This document shows, in pieces, positions 8,359-16,511 of a stretch of 56,998 bases of DNA. The stretch is from Alistipes sp. (GTDB lineage: Bacteria; Bacteroidota; Bacteroidia; Bacteroidales; Rikenellaceae), in NCBI GenBank assembly GCA_017465575.1, contig JAFTVX010000039.1:1-56998 (forward strand), written 5' to 3'. Each line of letters opens with the position of its first letter. Within the stretch, counting starts at the first letter, position 1. The translations under genes and the position numbers were made by a program. The notes under the pieces were generated by a model. That model was not told where the DNA came from and made no database searches. It saw only the letters and a list, made by a program, of their open reading frames with translations.

Positions 8359-8465
8359 AGCGCAGTCAAAAGTGAATTTAGGGAGATTAAGGAAATTAGA
8401 GAAATTAGGGAGAGCGCTACCGACATTTATCCCTAAGCTCCTTACATTCCCTACCCTCACTAATT
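8359..8465. repeat. Dispersed repeat, copy A (GCGCAGTC...GCTAATT family)
   Basis: About 107 bp closely similar to 32469-32565, in the same orientation. It begins AGCGCAGTCAAAAG, contains TTTAGGGAGATTAAGG and AGGGAGAGCGCTA, and ends with TATCCCTAAGCTCCTTA. The first and last thirds are complementary (AGGGA units against TCCCT units), so it is itself a hairpin with repeat-built arms. Confidence 0.75.
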
Positions 8466-9058
8466 CATTAAAATCCTTATTATACCAAGGTTGAATTATG
8501 CGAATAAAGCAACATATTAACAACCCCAATTGGACTAAATCTTAATCATATCGTTATAACAGAGTTATATCAAAGTTGCATAAAGTGGTAACCACTGTCT
8601 AAATGAAGCCTACCTGACTCGATATCGATTAACGGCAATGTAACAGAGCTATATCTAAGTTAAATCAAGTTTGAAACTTCGCCTAAATGATGCTTACTTG
8701 GAACGATATCCATTAACAATGTTATAGGTGTACACTATCGGTGTTAAATAAAGCGATTAACTCTACAGTCTGATGATAAAAATATATCTCGATTCTACTA
8801 TCTTTGTTATAACGGCGTTATATCTATGATAATACGGTTAAGCAAATTAATTTTATATAAAGGTATACAAAGAACTATTACTAATAATGTTATAACAGCA
8901 TTATATCAAATTAAATAAACAATTGATACCACGCCAAATGATACCTACTTGGTTCATATTCAGTTATCTATGTTATAACGATGTTATATCAACGATAATT
9001 ATAAAAGCACATTGGTATAGTAGGAAGGGTGGGGAGATAATGACAGAAATTATCATTA

Positions 9059-9366
9059 GTGTCCCATAAAAATTAGGGACGAGTTAAACATTAAATAAAT
9101 TTTGCCCATTAGGGTCGGTAGGTTCTTTGTCATATTGAAATTTAGTTTTGTCGAAGAGGTCTTTTAAGGGCGTTGTACTTTGCAACGATGCGACGGAATT
9201 TGAAGCAATTAAGAAATTCGACTAACTGAACGAAAACATATTTGTCCTTATTCATTGCGGTCAATAGTTATATGCCTGCAAATTTATAATTTCAAATCGT
9301 TGCGCCAGAAAAATCTCTGCAACTAATTATATTTCAAAAAACACTCCCAAATTTTAATGGGATAGT
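9059..9366 (-). mobile_element. Internally deleted IS4-family element inside the satellite
   Basis: Imperfect terminal inverted repeats: GTCCCATAAAAATTAGGGAC at the left (9061-9080) and, reversed, ATCCCATTAAAATTTGGGAG at the right (about 9344-9363). Between them lie only the two ends of a minus-strand transposase gene. The phase of the satellite is kept across it if roughly 320 bp are removed, consistent with insertion into a repeat unit. Exact ends and any target duplication could not be fixed by eye. Confidence 0.7.
9084..9255 (-). pseudogene. Remnant of IS4-family (DUF4372-type) transposase
   Basis: The ATG at 9253-9255 opens a frame reading MNKDKYVFVQLVEFLNCFKF, the conserved start of DUF4372-type IS4 transposases of Bacteroidales. 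After about 37 codons the frame is lost, and in another frame the last codons read KDLFDKTKFQYDKEPTDPNG and then QNLFNV, stop (9084-9086), which matches the usual C-terminal end. The catalytic middle of several hundred codons is missing, so the element could move only if a related transposase acts in trans. Confidence 0.75.
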
Positions 9367-9961
9367 AGTGAAATATTACTAATAATGTTATATCAAGTTA
9401 AATTATGTAATTAAAACCATAACCTAATACTCTCTCATACTTCGACTTCTTCTGGCATTGATATAACAACGTTATATCAAGTTAAATTGTATAATTAAAA
9501 CTATATCCTAATTCTCCCTCTTGGGTCTATTTCCTTGGAGTTTGTTATAACGGTGTTATATTGTCGTTAAACCGAGTGATTAAAACTCACATAAATAACT
9601 CCGATTTGGCTCGTACTTAATTAACAGTGTTATATCGGTGTTATATCGAGAATAATATGATTTCATATGAAGCGATAAGTAATTTAATAGATAGCTTATA
9701 TATTAGAAGCTAAGACACCAATCGCTTATGGTACAACAATGATGTTATCGTCCACAAAAGTAATAATGGTACACAGACATAGTGGCAGAATTATCACAAA
9801 ATATAAGGAAATCGTTTGCTTATTTATTTAATATGTTATATCTTTGTTGTAACAATGTTAATATTATAGTACACTTAATTGGTTCGTAATAATTAGGTTG
9901 TAATCAAAGTGTTGGACTTTGTTAATATTCGGTATGATGGATAACTAAACACTATATAATT

Positions 9962-10177
9962 ATGAAAGTATCACAGATAAAGACAGTTAAGAGTTATGTG
10001 GGTACACTGCGCGAATTTAAGGTGGGAGAGACCAAATACTATAAGCTCGTTAATACCGACTACACAGGTTTCTATATGGCTCGCAAACGATTAGAAGACA
10101 ATAAGATAGCGCAGTTCTCATTTAATCGCCACGAAGAGGGCGGCGAAAGATATTTTGCGATTACAAGAGAGGAGTAG
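9962..10177 (+). CDS. Small basic protein of unknown function beside the satellite
   Basis: 71 residues, no signal peptide or membrane segment, with many Lys, Arg, Tyr and Glu (for example TKYYKLVNTDYTGFYMARKR and SFNRHEEGGERYFAITREE). The composition and predicted beta-rich, basic character resemble small nucleic-acid-binding or phage-type accessory proteins, but I do not recognise the family. It is the only gene in the 2 kb gap, reads away from the 84-bp satellite, and a structured element (10223-10371) follows 45 bp after its stop. The codon pattern looks coding, and the start is the only ATG; reality of the gene is likely, not certain. Confidence 0.65.
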   Translation: MKVSQIKTVKSYVGTLREFKVGETKYYKLVNTDYTGFYMARKRLEDNKIAQFSFNRHEEGGERYFAITREE

Positions 10178-10222
10178 ACTTCGATAAACATAGAATAGCC
10201 TATATAATAATTATATAATAAA

Positions 10223-10371
10223 CCACCTACCAATCTGCAAGACCCAATTTCTTGTCAGAAGGGGTCTAATTTGGTCTCGACACGAAGAAGCCCGGATGGG
10301 ACATACTGTGCGTATTTCCCATTCGGGCTTCTGACTGAGAGGTCGAAGTAGACCCCTTATCACAAGAAATT
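10223..10371 (+). ncRNA. Structured repeat element, copy 3 (candidate RNA)
   Basis: Leader 10223-10245 (CCACCTACCAATCTGCAAGA then CCC), core 10246-10371 (126 bases). Outer stem AATTTCTTGT/ACAAGAAATT, second stem AGGGGTCTA/TAGACCCCT, GGTCTC/GAGGTC with two G·U pairs, apical GAAGCCCGGATGGGA with TCCCATTCGGGCTTC, ATAC/GTAT. The core ends 7 bp before the comM stop codon on the opposite strand; the gap repeats TTTCTTG. Confidence 0.72.
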
Positions 10372-10378
10372 CAAGAAA

Positions 10379-11902
10379 TCACCTTCGGTCGAGGGTACGA
10401 TAACCGATAGCTTCGGAGATATGGGCGGGTTCGATGTTCTCCTTGCCTTCGAGGTCGGCGATGGTGCGGGCAACTTTGATGATGCGGTCGTAGGCGCGAG
10501 CAGAGAGGTCGAGGGCGGTCATCGCCTGCTCAAGCATCATCTGCGAGGGCTTATCCAAAGGTGCAAACCTACGAAGCATAGCACCAGTCATCTCGGCATT
10601 GGAGTGGATATCGAGACCCTCGAAGCGCTTGAGCTGTATGTTGCGTGCTGCAACAACTCGTTGGCGTATCTCGGCACTCGACTCCGAACGGCGTGTAGAG
10701 GATAGTTCGCCCACGGGGACGGGCACAACCTCGATATGTATGTCGATTCTATCCATCAGAGGGCCAGAGATATGCGCCTTGTAGCGATGCACCGCAGCTG
10801 CCGAGCAGGTACACTCCTTTGTAGGGTGGTTGTAGTAGCCACAGGGGCAGGGGTTCATCGATGCCACAAGCATAAAGTTGGCGGGATAGTCCACCGAATA
10901 TTTGGCACGCGAAATGGCGATATGGCGCTCCTCCAAGGGTTGGCGCAACACCTCGAGTACGCTACGCCCAAACTCGGGCATCTCGTCGAGGAACAGCACA
11001 CCATTATTTGCCAACGAGACCTCGCCAGGCTGTGGCGACTGACCACCACCGATAAGTGCCACCTGCGATGTTAGGTGGTGCGGAGCGCGGAAGGGGCGGT
11101 GCGACATCAGACCTCGGTGCGTGCCTATCTTGCCCGCCACGGAGTGTATCTTCGTGGTCTCCAACGCCTCCTCAAGGGTCATCGGCGGAAGGATTGTCGG
11201 CACACGGCGGGCAAGCATCGTCTTACCCGAACCGGGCGAGCCAATCATAATAACATTGTGACCACCCGCAGCTGCCACCTCCAAGGCACGCTTGACATAC
11301 TCCTGACCCTTGACATCGGCAAAGTCGTCGGAGAACTCGCATTCTGCCTCATCCTCAACCGTTAGGCAGTGCTCGGCAGGGGTATAGGGTGTATTGCCAT
11401 TGAGCATTCCGCAAATCTCGAGAAGCGACCCTACGCCAACGACATCGATGCCATCGACCACAGCGCCCTCGGCAACATTCTCCTCGGGCAGGAATACCCT
11501 TTTAAGACCCCTCTCGCGCGCCAGAGCAACGAGGGGCAGAGCACCCTTTACGGGGCGAAGTGTGCCGTTAAGCGAGAGCTCGCCCACGAACATAGAGTCC
11601 GAGAGCATATCGGTGCGTATCTGCTCCGTAACGGCAAGGATTCCAACGGCAATAGGCAGGTCGTACAACGAGCCCTCCTTGCGTAGGTCGGCGGGGGCGA
11701 GGTTGACGACTATCTTTTTGTGAATCATTCGATAGCCACTATTGCCAAAGGCCGCCAAGATACGCTGCTCGCTCTCCTTGATGGTGTTGTCCGGAAGACC
11801 GACAATATAGAGTCCGATACCACCGCCCGACATATTCACCTCGATGGTGACATCTCGTGCAGCGATACCGTCAATAGCGCCGCTATGTACTCTTACGAAC
11901 AT
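10379..11902 (-). CDS. comM: YifB/ComM-family Mg-chelatase-like AAA+ ATPase
   Basis: Cytoplasmic AAA+ helicase; ComM relatives drive branch migration during integration of transformed DNA. 507 residues: an N-terminal ChlI-like fold with VGLPDNTIKESEQR (about 34-47), Walker A GSPGSGKT (221-228), Walker B GVLFLDEMPEF and a C-terminal four-cysteine segment (CPCGYYNHPTKECTC) typical of YifB. Its ATG overlaps the stop of the SPOR-protein gene (TAATG, 11900-11904), implying translational coupling as the last gene of the operon starting at 14930. Downstream is a structured element rather than a simple terminator. Family call is secure; a role in DNA uptake here is inference. Confidence 0.94.
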   Translation of the reverse strand: MFVRVHSGAIDGIAARDVTIEVNMSGGGIGLYIVGLPDNTIKESEQRILAAFGNSGYRMIHKKIVVNLAPADLRKEGSLYDLPIAVGILAVTEQIRTDMLSDSMFVGELSLNGTLRPVKGALPLVALARERGLKRVFLPEENVAEGAVVDGIDVVGVGSLLEICGMLNGNTPYTPAEHCLTVEDEAECEFSDDFADVKGQEYVKRALEVAAAGGHNVIMIGSPGSGKTMLARRVPTILPPMTLEEALETTKIHSVAGKIGTHRGLMSHRPFRAPHHLTSQVALIGGGQSPQPGEVSLANNGVLFLDEMPEFGRSVLEVLRQPLEERHIAISRAKYSVDYPANFMLVASMNPCPCGYYNHPTKECTCSAAAVHRYKAHISGPLMDRIDIHIEVVPVPVGELSSTRRSESSAEIRQRVVAARNIQLKRFEGLDIHSNAEMTGAMLRRFAPLDKPSQMMLEQAMTALDLSARAYDRIIKVARTIADLEGKENIEPAHISEAIGYRTLDRR

Positions 11903-12420
11903 TAGTGGGTAGGTATTACCGCCGTGGTGGGATGTGCAACACTATCTACAACCTCCTCGACCTCTTTGCGGACACTCTTAAGCTGGTTGAGCGTGATATC
12001 CTCGCGCTTGGGGAATGCCTTGGGGTAGTCGCCATTGATAGAGTTCATAAGGATGATTGCCTCCTCCATCGATAGGCAGTCGCCCACCGAGACCTTGAAA
12101 TAGGGGCTCTCGTAAACAAGGTAGGCGTTGATGCCTGGGTACTTCGAGCGGAAGTCTACCAAGACACTCTGCGCCTTGTCGCCAGCATACTGGCCATTGT
12201 TGAAGTAGATGACCACACGGTAGCCACTCACCTTCGAGGGCTTCACCTTGCTGTCGACAGCGCTAACAGCGGCTGCCGCTGCGCTCTCCTCATTAACGGT
12301 AACGACATTGCCGCTTACATCATGCTTGGCAAGGCGATTGCGCTGTGAAGCGACACTCTGTGCCGAGGCAACACCGACCGAAAGAAGGAGTATAAATAGT
12401 GTGAAAACAAATTTTTTCAT
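11902..12420 (-). CDS. Exported SPOR-domain-like protein
   Basis: 172 residues with a cleavable signal peptide (KKFVFTLFILLLSVGVASAQ). After an alanine-rich linker comes a module of about 75 residues, GYRVVIYFNNGQYAGDKAQ through YFKVSVGDCLSMEEAIILMN, with the beta-alpha-beta spacing of SPOR domains, which bind denuded peptidoglycan glycan strands. A short charged tail follows. It probably acts in the periplasm in envelope or division-site organisation. It is 3 bp after the preceding exported-protein gene and overlaps comM by TAATG. Domain assignment rests on pattern, not on an alignment. Confidence 0.75.
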   Translation of the reverse strand: MKKFVFTLFILLLSVGVASAQSVASQRNRLAKHDVSGNVVTVNEESAAAAAVSAVDSKVKPSKVSGYRVVIYFNNGQYAGDKAQSVLVDFRSKYPGINAYLVYESPYFKVSVGDCLSMEEAIILMNSINGDYPKAFPKREDITLNQLKSVRKEVEEVVDSVAHPTTAVIPTH

Positions 12421-12423
12421 ATT

Positions 12424-12933
12424 CTATAACTTACTAATTAGATCCTCGATAACGCTGTTAGATATTGCGAATTTATCCAAAAATTTCGAGATAGCAATAT
12501 TTTCGGCAGAAATAGTCCTCTTATATACGGATATTCCGCCACGCAGATTGTAGCTAATCGTAAGTCCCGCATCGCGCTTAAGCACCAAGCGCAACATCTT
12601 CAACAGAGCAAACGAGCTGCGCGACTCAAAGCGCAGAGGCACCAAGACTGTCTCGGTGCGGTTACGGCGCAACACCACCTTATCGCGCAACGAGATAACG
12701 CCCAGCGACTTGCCATTATCGAAAATCTCGACATTGGCGAACTTCGCAACCAAGCGCAGGTGAGTGTCGTTGGTCATCTCGACCCAGACATTTGCGCCAG
12801 TCGAGGATAGGTGCGTAACACGCTCGATGCGCTCAATCTTGATTTTCGAGGCGATAGAGCCGACGATGCCCGCTTGTGCCGTAGGAGCAACAAGCATAAA
12901 CGCCATGAAAAGTATGATATATAATCGCTTCAT
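12424..12933 (-). CDS. Exported protein, possibly LEA14-like fold
   Basis: 169 residues with a signal peptide (KRLYIILFMAFMLVAPTAQA). The mature part has alternating beta segments: a conserved-looking VWVEMTNDTHLRLVAKFANV, DNGKSLGVISLRDKVVLRR and ETVLVPLRFESRS. This resembles the single Ig-like 'water stress/LEA14' domain found in Bacteroidetes periplasmic proteins, but similarity is weak by eye. It lies 26 bp after menG and 3 bp before the SPOR gene, in the same operon, so a joint envelope role of the two small proteins is plausible inference. Confidence 0.7.
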   Translation of the reverse strand: MKRLYIILFMAFMLVAPTAQAGIVGSIASKIKIERIERVTHLSSTGANVWVEMTNDTHLRLVAKFANVEIFDNGKSLGVISLRDKVVLRRNRTETVLVPLRFESRSSFALLKMLRLVLKRDAGLTISYNLRGGISVYKRTISAENIAISKFLDKFAISNSVIEDLISKL

Positions 12934-12959
12934 ATTCTATATATTAAACGCACGAAAGG

Positions 12960-13679
12960 CTACTTTGTTGCTTCGTAGATATGTGCAATGCCGAAGCTCT
13001 GCGACCTACGCTTTACATCGCTAAAGCCCACACCCTCCAAAATCTCGGAGAAGCGCTCGGGTGATGGGAACTCATCGACCGACTCGGGCAGATAGATATA
13101 GGCCTGCTTATCCTTCGAGATAAGACCTCCGATGGCGGGTAGCAGATGGTGTGAATACTGCGCATAGACCCAGCGAACAAGCCTGTTGCGAGGAGTGGAA
13201 AACTCCAAGACCACGATTTTACCACCACGGCGTATTGCTCGGTGCATCTCGCGTAAGCCACCCTCCAAGTCCTCGAAGTTGCGCACACCGAAGGCTACGG
13301 TGGCAACATCGACACTCTCCGTGGCGATGGTGGTAAGTCCCTCAGCATCACCCTTCTCCAACGATATGCGCTCGTTAAGCCCAGCACTCTCGACCTTACG
13401 ACGAGCAACATTAAGCATCTCTTCCGAGAGGTCGACACCCACAATATTTGCCCCCTCAATCTTGCGGGCAAGGAGTATCGCGAGGTCGCCCGTGCCAGTT
13501 GCTACATCGAGCACTCGCTGGGGCTTCAACTTTCGCACAATGCGCACCACACGGCTACGCCAGATGCGGTCGATTTGGAACGAGAGGATATGGTTTAGGC
13601 GGTCGTAGCTCGGTGCGATATTGTCGAACATCGCCTCGACCTGCTCCTTTTTTGTCTGTTGTTCGTTATAGGGTTTCAT
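12960..13679 (-). CDS. menG: Demethylmenaquinone methyltransferase
   Basis: SAM-dependent C-methylation, last step of menaquinone synthesis, at the cytoplasmic face of the membrane. 239 residues, normal length for the UbiE/MenG family. Motif I LDVATGTGDLAI (about 57-68) binds SAM; signature NIAPSYDRLNHILSFQIDRI near the N-terminus and RGGKIVVLEFSTPRN are diagnostic of UbiE/MenG. Bacteroidales use menaquinone, hence menG rather than ubiE. Located 9 bp after the FtsX-type permease gene in the leftward operon. Confidence 0.94.
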   Translation of the reverse strand: MKPYNEQQTKKEQVEAMFDNIAPSYDRLNHILSFQIDRIWRSRVVRIVRKLKPQRVLDVATGTGDLAILLARKIEGANIVGVDLSEEMLNVARRKVESAGLNERISLEKGDAEGLTTIATESVDVATVAFGVRNFEDLEGGLREMHRAIRRGGKIVVLEFSTPRNRLVRWVYAQYSHHLLPAIGGLISKDKQAYIYLPESVDEFPSPERFSEILEGVGFSDVKRRSQSFGIAHIYEATK

Positions 13680-13688
13680 ACTGTGTAA

Positions 13689-14930
13689 TTATTCGTAACG
13701 CATTGTTTCCGAAGGAGATATCTTTGTAGCAAAGGCTGCGGGGAGCAACATAACGACCGTTGCAACGGCTACCGAGCCCACAACAGCCAACGCCCACCAG
13801 CCCCAGCACATAGCAGCAGGCACTGCCGAGAGTAAGTAGCCCTCTGCGGGGAGTGGCACAACGGCAAAGTGGTGCTGAATGGCACATAGCGCAATGCCCA
13901 CAGCGGTGCCCCACACCACACCTCTGCCCACGATAAAGAGCGAGCGGAAGAGAAAGAGGCGCACCACACGCCAACCCGACATACCGAGAGCACGCAACTC
14001 GCCAATCATACGCTGTCGCTCAAGCACGATGATAAGCAGAGCGGTCGTCATATTGAGCAACGCCACAACAATCATTATCACGATGACAATCAGCGCATTA
14101 AGGTCGTGCGTAGCAAGCCAGAAATATACCGTAGGGAAGATATCGCCAAGCGTAAACGCTTCGCCATCAATGCCCTCGGCATAGTATAGCTCGATAAGGC
14201 GCTCGTTGAGCTCGTCGGCAACAAGCTGATTATCAACACCCTCCTTGAGTCGCAGCTCATAGCCCGTAACTAAGCCCTCGAAGTCGTTGTAGAGACGCTC
14301 GACATTGCCTATATCGGTGATAGCAAAGCTGTTATCAATCATCTCGACACCTGTGCGATAGATACCCACGATGCTATAACGGTCGCGAATCATCTGGCCA
14401 CCGCCATCGATAAATACCATCTCGACACGGTCGCCCACCTCGGCATCCATCTTCTTGGCAACAACCTCCGAGAGCAGGATATCGCGTGTTCGTGGCTCAC
14501 AGCCTATGCGGGGTAACTCGCCCTCGACGATATGGTCGGCATAGAGCCTAAGGTCGTAGCCCTGCTCCACGCCTTTGAGGATAACGCCCACAATGTTGTC
14601 GTCGCTCTTAAGAACGCCCTCCTTGGCGGTGTAGACGGCATAATGGTCGATGCGCTCATCGGCAAATAGTGCCTCCAACGCCTCGCTACGCTCGATGCCC
14701 TCGGCAGAGAGCGTACCACGACTATGTGGCGAGGTGATGACGACATCGGCAACAGCACCCGACAATAGATGCCCAAGGTCGCGCTTAAAGCCCACGACGA
14801 CAGAGAGCGTAACGACGATAACGGCAAGGCTCACCGCCGTTGCCACCACCGCCACGCGCTCCATCACGCCCGCACGCACACCACCCTTGCGCGACGACAA
14901 ACGCCGCGCTATGTTAAGTTCAAGCCACAT
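13689..14930 (-). CDS. FtsX/LolC-type ABC transporter permease
   Basis: Inner-membrane permease with the lipoprotein-release/FtsX topology: N-terminal IARRLSSRKGG amphipathic start, one helix (about 25-50, VAVVATAVSLAVIVVTLSVV), a large periplasmic domain of about 220 residues, then three C-terminal helices, the second pair flanking ERQRMIGELRALGMSGWRVV, typical of LolC/E. 413 residues from the ATG at 14928-14930; an in-frame start 30 bp upstream would lie before the probable -7 TACCTTTG (14938-14945), so the shorter form is chosen, leaving an almost leaderless mRNA. No ATPase partner is adjacent. First gene of the operon with menG and comM. Transport of lipoproteins is family inference. Confidence 0.88.
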   Translation of the reverse strand: MWLELNIARRLSSRKGGVRAGVMERVAVVATAVSLAVIVVTLSVVVGFKRDLGHLLSGAVADVVITSPHSRGTLSAEGIERSEALEALFADERIDHYAVYTAKEGVLKSDDNIVGVILKGVEQGYDLRLYADHIVEGELPRIGCEPRTRDILLSEVVAKKMDAEVGDRVEMVFIDGGGQMIRDRYSIVGIYRTGVEMIDNSFAITDIGNVERLYNDFEGLVTGYELRLKEGVDNQLVADELNERLIELYYAEGIDGEAFTLGDIFPTVYFWLATHDLNALIVIVIMIVVALLNMTTALLIIVLERQRMIGELRALGMSGWRVVRLFLFRSLFIVGRGVVWGTAVGIALCAIQHHFAVVPLPAEGYLLSAVPAAMCWGWWALAVVGSVAVATVVMLLPAAFATKISPSETMRYE

Positions 14931-14937
14931 AACGCTA

Positions 14938-14945
14938 CAAAGGTA
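14938..14945 (-). promoter_or_regulatory. Probable -7 element of the permease-menG-comM operon
   Basis: TACCTTTG on the minus strand, only 7 bp before the chosen ATG. Upstream lies GAAAGAGCAAAGATG-type repeat; TTTC, not TTTG, sits at the ideal 19 bp distance. Confidence 0.5.
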
Positions 14946-15000
14946 GCAAAAAAAGAGCAAAGATGAAAGAGCAATTAGAAATGAGCAATAGTTGCAGGCG

Positions 15001-15150
15001 TTCGCCTGCGAGCTAAAGCTCTAAGGGGTAAAAGGGTTCTAAGGGGTATAAGAGGCCAACGGACGAGCGCTAATGAAACTCTGTCTTAAAAGCGCAACCC
15101 CTTGTACCCCTCCGACCCCTCTGACCCCTCTGCGATAGCAGGCGCTCCGT
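15001..15150. repeat. Hairpin with repeat-built arms (AGGGGT units)
   Basis: The left arm carries CTAAGGGGT and AAAGGGTT units (about 15020-15055), the right arm ACCCCT units (about 15100-15132); outside them GCGTTCGCCTGCGAGC faces GCGATAGCAGGCGCTCC. The block directly precedes structured element copy 4, just as similar hairpins precede copies 1 and 5. Confidence 0.6.
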
Positions 15151-15162
15151 GGAGCGCAATAT

Positions 15163-15314
15163 ACCACCTTCCAGCCAGCACTACCCAATTTGTCGTCAGA
15201 AGGGGTTAGCTGTGGCCTCGATAAAGAAATTGCCCTGGATGGATAGTACTTGATGTACATTCCATTCAGGGCAATGATTGAGAGGTCGCAGATGACCCCT
15301 TATCACGACAAATT
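15163..15314 (+). ncRNA. Structured repeat element, copy 4 (candidate RNA)
   Basis: Leader 15163-15186 (ACCACCTTCCAGCCAGCACT then ACCC), core 15187-15314 (128 bases). Outer stem AATTTGTCGT/ACGACAAATT, second stem AAGGGGTTA/TGACCCCTT with one T·G, GGCCTC/GAGGTC, apical TTGCCCTGGATGGA with TTCCATTCAGGGCAA, GTAC/GTAC near the loop where other copies have ATAC/GTAT. The last two bases are shared with the stop codon of the AraC-family gene (15313-15315). Confidence 0.72.
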
Positions 15315-16170
15315 ATGCTTGATTTTCTTTTTGGGCACGCGCCTCCTTACGAATCTTGAGCGGTGTCTTCTTTAGATACTTGCGGCAGAAGAGGGCGAAG
15401 TGGCCGTGGTTGGTGAAGCTGTACATCTTGATGATGCTCTTCAACGGCACATTGGTCTCGGTGAGGAGGTGCTCAATTTCGACGATGCGCTGCTTCTGCA
15501 TCCAGCTATAGGGGGTGTCGCCAAACTCCTGCTTGAACATATTGTTGAAGTGCTGAATGCTGAAACCACAGATATCAGCAAGCTCCTCAACGGTCTTAAC
15601 ACGGGGTGCATTGTTCTTGACAAGCGATGCGAATGACTGGTTGCGGTCGAAGAGGTTGTAGAAGGTGCGAAGCTGAATCTGGGGTGTGAAGAAGAACTTG
15701 AAGATTACGAACATCTCCTGAATCTTTGCGGCGTGGAGATGGTTGCACTTCATATCGTTCTGCAAGTAGAAACGCACCGAGTTGAGCAACAACTCAAGGG
15801 GCTCGTTGAAGGCCACCTGAGTAAACTTGTAGTTAATCTTCTTGATTTTGCCTACGATACTATTAAAAGGTATCATATCGCACGCAGCACCCGCTGTGAT
15901 AAAGTGGGCACGCACAATCTCCATATCGGTGAGTGCTGTTACCTCGTAGCGGAAGGCACGGAAGCAGAAGACGAAGTGACCCTCACGCACGGCGTAGTCA
16001 CGGCGCTCCTCGGAGGTAATCTCGAAGCTACCCGACATAAGGAAGAGGATGTTGTTCTTGTCGCCACGCTCAAGGATGAGTTTCTCGCCCGCCTTAAAGG
16101 TCTGATATACAAAGCCTGCTTCGGGCTCAATTGTATAGGAATGACAAGTTGCTGGACACTGGTTCGACAT
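15313..16170 (-). CDS. AraC-family transcriptional regulator
   Basis: 285 residues. N-terminal cupin-like sensing domain (about 15-110: LILERGDKNNILFLMSGSFE...EGHFVFCF), then a C-terminal AraC DNA-binding domain (about 190-280) with the two helix-turn-helix units: VEELADICGFSIQHFNNMFK and PLKSIIKMYSFTNHGHFALF followed by CRKYLKKTPLKIRK. The target and ligand cannot be read from sequence; it stands alone between a structured element at its stop codon and a long leader. A two-box promoter lies at 16260-16290, giving an 80-90 nt 5' leader. Confidence 0.9.
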   Translation of the reverse strand: MSNQCPATCHSYTIEPEAGFVYQTFKAGEKLILERGDKNNILFLMSGSFEITSEERRDYAVREGHFVFCFRAFRYEVTALTDMEIVRAHFITAGAACDMIPFNSIVGKIKKINYKFTQVAFNEPLELLLNSVRFYLQNDMKCNHLHAAKIQEMFVIFKFFFTPQIQLRTFYNLFDRNQSFASLVKNNAPRVKTVEELADICGFSIQHFNNMFKQEFGDTPYSWMQKQRIVEIEHLLTETNVPLKSIIKMYSFTNHGHFALFCRKYLKKTPLKIRKEARAQKENQA

Positions 16171-16259
16171 CTTGGTAGTAGTTTTTGGGTTAGTATTTTA
16201 GGTTAATTATTTCTTCAAATTGGTTAGGGTGTACACACATAATATCGTTTCACACCATA

Positions 16260-16290
16260 CAAATATACGCAAAAAAAATGAATGTGCAAC
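16260..16290 (-). promoter_or_regulatory. Promoter of the AraC-family gene
   Basis: Minus strand: GTTG (16287-16290), 19 bp, TATATTTG (16260-16267). The -33 differs from TTTG by one base. Confidence 0.5.
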
Positions 16291-16317
16291 TATTTTTTAT
16301 GAATAAATTACAAAAGT

Positions 16318-16506
16318 TGTTAGTTTTTAGTTATAAGTTGTTAGTTGTGGGAGGGAGACGATAGGAAAAAAGAGGAAAGATGAAAGAGCAAAGAGATTAT
16401 TTAAGACCATAGGACAAGTAAGACGATAAGACGATAGGAGAAAAATAATCCTAAGGTCCTAAGGTCTTAATGGTCTTAAGGTCTAAAAACTAAAAACTAA
16501 AAACTA
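16318..16506. repeat. Nested inverted repeat between AraC and DUF4435 genes
   Basis: Outer arms are TTAGTTTTTAG-type (16318-16350) against CTAAAAACTAAAAACTAA (16484-16506). Inner arms are TTAAGACCATAGGACAAGTA and AAGACGATAAGACGATAGG (16401-16438) against CCTAAGGTCCTAAGGTCTTA and ATGGTCTTAAGG (16450-16482). A GAAAGAGCAAAGAG unit lies between the outer and inner left arms. Confidence 0.65.
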
Positions 16507-16511
16507 AATTA

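Larger units (their letters stand above)
8553..9647. repeat. 84-bp-period satellite with paired GTTATAAC/GTTATATC sites
   Basis: Sites of the form GTTATAAC-N3-GTTATATC start at 8553, 8637 (degenerate), 8721 (degenerate), 8806, 8889, 8972, then after an inserted element at 9376 (first half lost), 9460, 9544 and 9629. Steps are 84, 84, 85, 83, 83 and then 84, 84, 85 bp. Sequence between sites is also partly conserved between some units (for example AAATGATGC-TTACTTGG in units 2 and 5). The half-sites are 11 bp apart; the period equals eight turns of B-DNA. A reversed, isolated site lies at 9835-9853. Function unknown; the regular phasing suggests a protein-binding array. Confidence 0.8.

Noticed and set aside
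8314-8529. Short minus-strand open frame upstream of kbl
   Set aside because: It covers the kbl -33 region and a dispersed hairpin repeat, and no motif or ribosome-binding context supports it.
9059-9366. Defined target-site duplication of the IS remnant
   Set aside because: Flanks look loosely alike (GAAATTATCATTAGT and GAAATATTACTAATA), but there is no exact short direct repeat at fixed ends, so none is claimed.
8553-9647. CRISPR array
   Set aside because: The period is regular, but the conserved part is two half-sites with drift, the 'spacers' are related to one another, and no cas gene is present.
8553-9853. Replication origin
   Set aside because: AT-rich with repeated sites, but no dnaA, no recognisable DnaA boxes in order, and the neighbours are kbl and comM. 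Left as an unexplained protein-site array.
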